Below, in pieces: positions 62,474 to 64,000 of a stretch of DNA of 64,000 bases. The notes below the pieces were generated by a model. The model was not told the origin of the DNA, did no database searches, and saw only the letters and a list, made by a program, of their open reading frames with translations. The stretch's first letter is position 1. Every line of letters begins with the position of its first letter. The DNA comes from Salegentibacter agarivorans (lineage in GTDB: Bacteria > Bacteroidota > Bacteroidia > Flavobacteriales > Flavobacteriaceae): positions 62,001 through 126,000 of the forward strand of contig NZ_FOOH01000006.1 in assembly GCF_900113135.1 (NCBI RefSeq), in the 5' to 3' direction. The position numbers and the translations under genes are program-made.

Positions 62474-63026
62474 CAGCCCCCTAACCCCCAAAGGGGGAAT
62501 TTTCTCGCTCTATAGGAAATCAAAGATTTCTATAAGTAAATAATTATTTTAAAGTTCCTTCCTTTCAAGTGGAGGTGCCGATAGGCGAACGTAGCGAGAC
62601 ATACACTCCGTGTGTGAGTGTAGAGAATCAGCAGCCTTAAAAATTTTTGAAGCCCTGGAGAAAATTTAGCTGCTGATTTGCGATTTTTTCTGCCTCCGAC
62701 GACTGAAGGGAGAGGAAGGCACTGCCAAAAAACACCTCCACATAGGACGCCTTTTTTTGTTTCGTTTTTTGGGCGAGCAAAAAATGAAAAATGATAGTGA
62801 GACGTGGTAATTGTTTTGGATTAGTTTTATTTCCCTGGGAGGTTTTAATTTCTAACAAAAGATCGCCACACTCGTGCCTCCCTCACGATGACGTTCCCTG
62901 GTAATTTCCACTTCACATATTTCCTCCTTACATCAAAAAACCCGAAGTGACGGAAGAACTGGAATAAATTCATCTAAAAATGACTAAATTAGATTTCCGT
63001 TTTCAAGGGAAGACTAAATTTGATTT
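62474..63026. repeat. 553-bp repeat-filled region between ddl and coaD
   Basis: I see no gene. Contents: CCCCCTAACCCCCAAAGGGGG at about 62475-62500, CTTCCTTTCAAGTGGAGGTG near 62560, TAGGCGAACGTAGCGAGAC and an inverted AGCAGCC / GGCTGCT-type pattern near 62628-62680. A REP-like element has a left part GTGAGACGTGGTAATTG (62797-62813) and a right arm GATCGCCACACTCG...CGATGACG (62861-62893). TAAATTTG lies just before the coaD ATG (63015-63022). Confidence 0.65.
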
Positions 63027-63479
63027 ATGAAAAAAGCAGTATTTCCGGGGTCTTTTGATCCTATTACTTTAGGCCATACCGATATCATTGAAAGAGCACT
63101 CCCGTTATTCGATGAAATTATTTTGGCTATTGGTACCAATTCTAATAAAAAATATATGTTCTCGCTGGAGGAACGACTTCATTTTTTAAAGGAAACCTTT
63201 AAAAATGAGCCCAAAATAAGCGTAACCACTTACAAAGGACTTACCGTTGATTTCTGTAAGGAACAAAACGCGGCTTTCCTCCTACGCGGATTACGAAACG
63301 CACAGGACCTTGAATTTGAAAAAGCCATTGGGCAAACCAATTACAAAATGAGCGGGATAGACACCTTGTTTTTTATCACTTCTTCCGGAAAAAGTCATAT
63401 TTCCTCTACTGTGGTTCGGGACGTGATTCGCAATAATGGCAATTATGAGTTTATGGTGCCAGATGTGGTGAGGAAATAA
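63027..63479 (+). CDS. coaD: Phosphopantetheine adenylyltransferase
   Basis: This 150-residue enzyme transfers AMP from ATP to 4'-phosphopantetheine, the fourth step of CoA synthesis. FPGSFDPITLGHTDII (nucleotidyltransferase (H/T)xGH motif), LLRGLRNAQDLEFE, and the ISSTVVRDVI segment of the ISSTxxR motif are present. It is full-length and cytosolic. Confidence 0.96.
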   Translation: MKKAVFPGSFDPITLGHTDIIERALPLFDEIILAIGTNSNKKYMFSLEERLHFLKETFKNEPKISVTTYKGLTVDFCKEQNAAFLLRGLRNAQDLEFEKAIGQTNYKMSGIDTLFFITSSGKSHISSTVVRDVIRNNGNYEFMVPDVVRK

Positions 63480-63945
63480 AGCCTACTAACCTCCTAATAA
63501 GGGAGAATCTAAGATATCAGAAAAGATCACCGCGCTCGTTCCTCGCTCGCGATGAAGAATGTAAAGAGCCTGAAAAATCATAACCGAGAACCGAGAACTC
63601 TCCAACAGCAAACAACAAACCACCTCCCCCTTCGGGTACTCCTCCTTGGAAAGGAGGAGAGCTTTAAATGAGGTCGTCATTGCGAGAACTGCGATAGCAG
63701 GACGTGGCAATCTGTTTTGGGTTAATTCTATTTCCTGGGAGATTCTCACTCATAACAAAAAATCGCCGCGCTCGTTCCTCGCTCGCGACGACGAATGTAA
63801 AGAGCTTGAAAACTTACAACCGAGAACCGGAAAATCCCACAAAACAATCAACAAACCCACTGCTAAATGAGACTGCCAACTGCTTACTGAATCACTGCTA
63901 ACTGAGACTGCAAACTGCCAACTAAAAAACTGCTCACTGAAAAAA
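63480..63945. repeat. Repeat-filled region after coaD
   Basis: No gene is seen. A complete REP-like element lies at 63675-63793: left arm CGTCATTGCGAG with GGACGTGGCAATCTG, right arm AATCGCCGCGCTCG with CTCGCGACGACG, which are imperfect inverted copies of each other. A single right arm is at 63524-63556. ACCGAGAACCGAGAAC lies at 63582 and GACTGCCAACTGCTTACTG-type units at 63869-63930. CTCCTCCTTGGAAAGGAGGAG lies at 63641-63661. Confidence 0.75.
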
Positions 63946-64000
63946 CTATCTCTTAATTATCGCGCGTTTTACTATTACACCTTCGTTGGTGAAGATCTGT
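63946..64000 (-). CDS. 3' end of a gene, tail resembling a type IX secretion sorting signal
   Basis: A minus-strand frame enters from the right edge and ends at TAG (63946-63948). The 17 visible residues are QIFTNEGVIVKRAIIKR. A short beta hairpin followed by a basic V/I-K end is what type A T9SS C-terminal domains look like. With only 17 residues this is a suggestion. Confidence 0.4.
   Translation of the reverse strand, partial: QIFTNEGVIVKRAIIKR

Noticed and set aside
62637-62858. Minus-strand frame of 73 codons between ddl and coaD
   Set aside because: It lies within low-complexity and repeat sequence and has no homology that I can recognise.
63646-63901. Overlapping frames after coaD
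   Set aside because: They read through the REP-like element and the CAGTTGGCAG-type units, and change frame from copy to copy.

Overview
The window reads as chromosome of an AT-rich marine-type member of the Flavobacteriaceae (Bacteroidetes). The evidence is the gene content: a gldI gliding lipoprotein, a C-terminal tail resembling a type IX secretion sorting signal at the right edge, BshB1 of bacillithiol synthesis, SpoT/Fur-like/PurA in series, DUF349, an OstA-like protein, and a PASTA protein with RluD beside Ddl and CoaD. Promoters fit the Bacteroidetes TTG-N19-21-TAnnTTTG pattern, and Shine-Dalgarno sites are weak or absent. The genus cannot be fixed from this alone; Gramella, Salegentibacter and Zunongwangia-like organisms are the sort I would expect.

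Layout. 0.1-5.2 kb: ndk, an NrnA-like DHH phosphatase, gldI, a cyclophilin-FKBP fusion and pepD. 5.5-17.2 kb: a DUF3810 metallopeptidase-like membrane protein, an amidohydrolase pair in which only one of three modules keeps its metal ligands, a TrmH/SpoU methyltransferase, a Ste24-type protease, SpoT, a Fur-family regulator and purA. 17.3-18.9 kb: two ferritin-like proteins with twin-arginine leaders. 19.1-30.6 kb: OstA-like protein, class III aminotransferase, TPR protein, two tandem DUF368 (PopT-type) proteins, aroE, DUF349, a methyltransferase, mazG and tRNA-His. 30.7-44.3 kb: bshB1, a Cys/Met-metabolism PLP enzyme, a zinc alcohol dehydrogenase, hutI-hutG-DUF1622, a GNAT, an MBL-fold lipoprotein, two small paralogous secreted proteins, sucC, an MFS transporter, lysA and thpR. 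44.3-52.2 kb is accessory: three very small membrane proteins, a TlpA-like protein without CXXC, a membrane-anchored atypical-kinase-like protein, an L,D-transpeptidase, yaaA and CIA30. 57.2-64 kb: a TIGR03643-type protein, an SDR, a ParE/RelE-type toxin-antitoxin pair, rluD, a PASTA protein, ddl, coaD and intergenic repeats.

The most interesting locus is 52354-56862, a tightly packed three-gene operon. It encodes a MutT/NUDIX hydrolase, a 1047-residue PLD nuclease-DEAD helicase-DUF3427 protein and an HNH_2 endonuclease. Genes 1 and 2 overlap by 4 bp and genes 2 and 3 are 1 bp apart. The lines I counted by hand are about 27-30% G+C, against about 42% for a core-gene line. It is flanked by unrelated core-type genes and has no integrase. 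I read it as a probable horizontally acquired anti-phage or anti-plasmid defence system, and I cannot match this exact combination to a named one.

The gaps between operons, especially 48.1-48.6, 50.3-50.7, 56.9-57.3, 57.9-58.3, 62.5-63.0 and 63.5-63.9 kb, are filled with dispersed palindromic repeats rather than genes. A separate 13-bp palindrome recurs four times, three of them close upstream of start codons.
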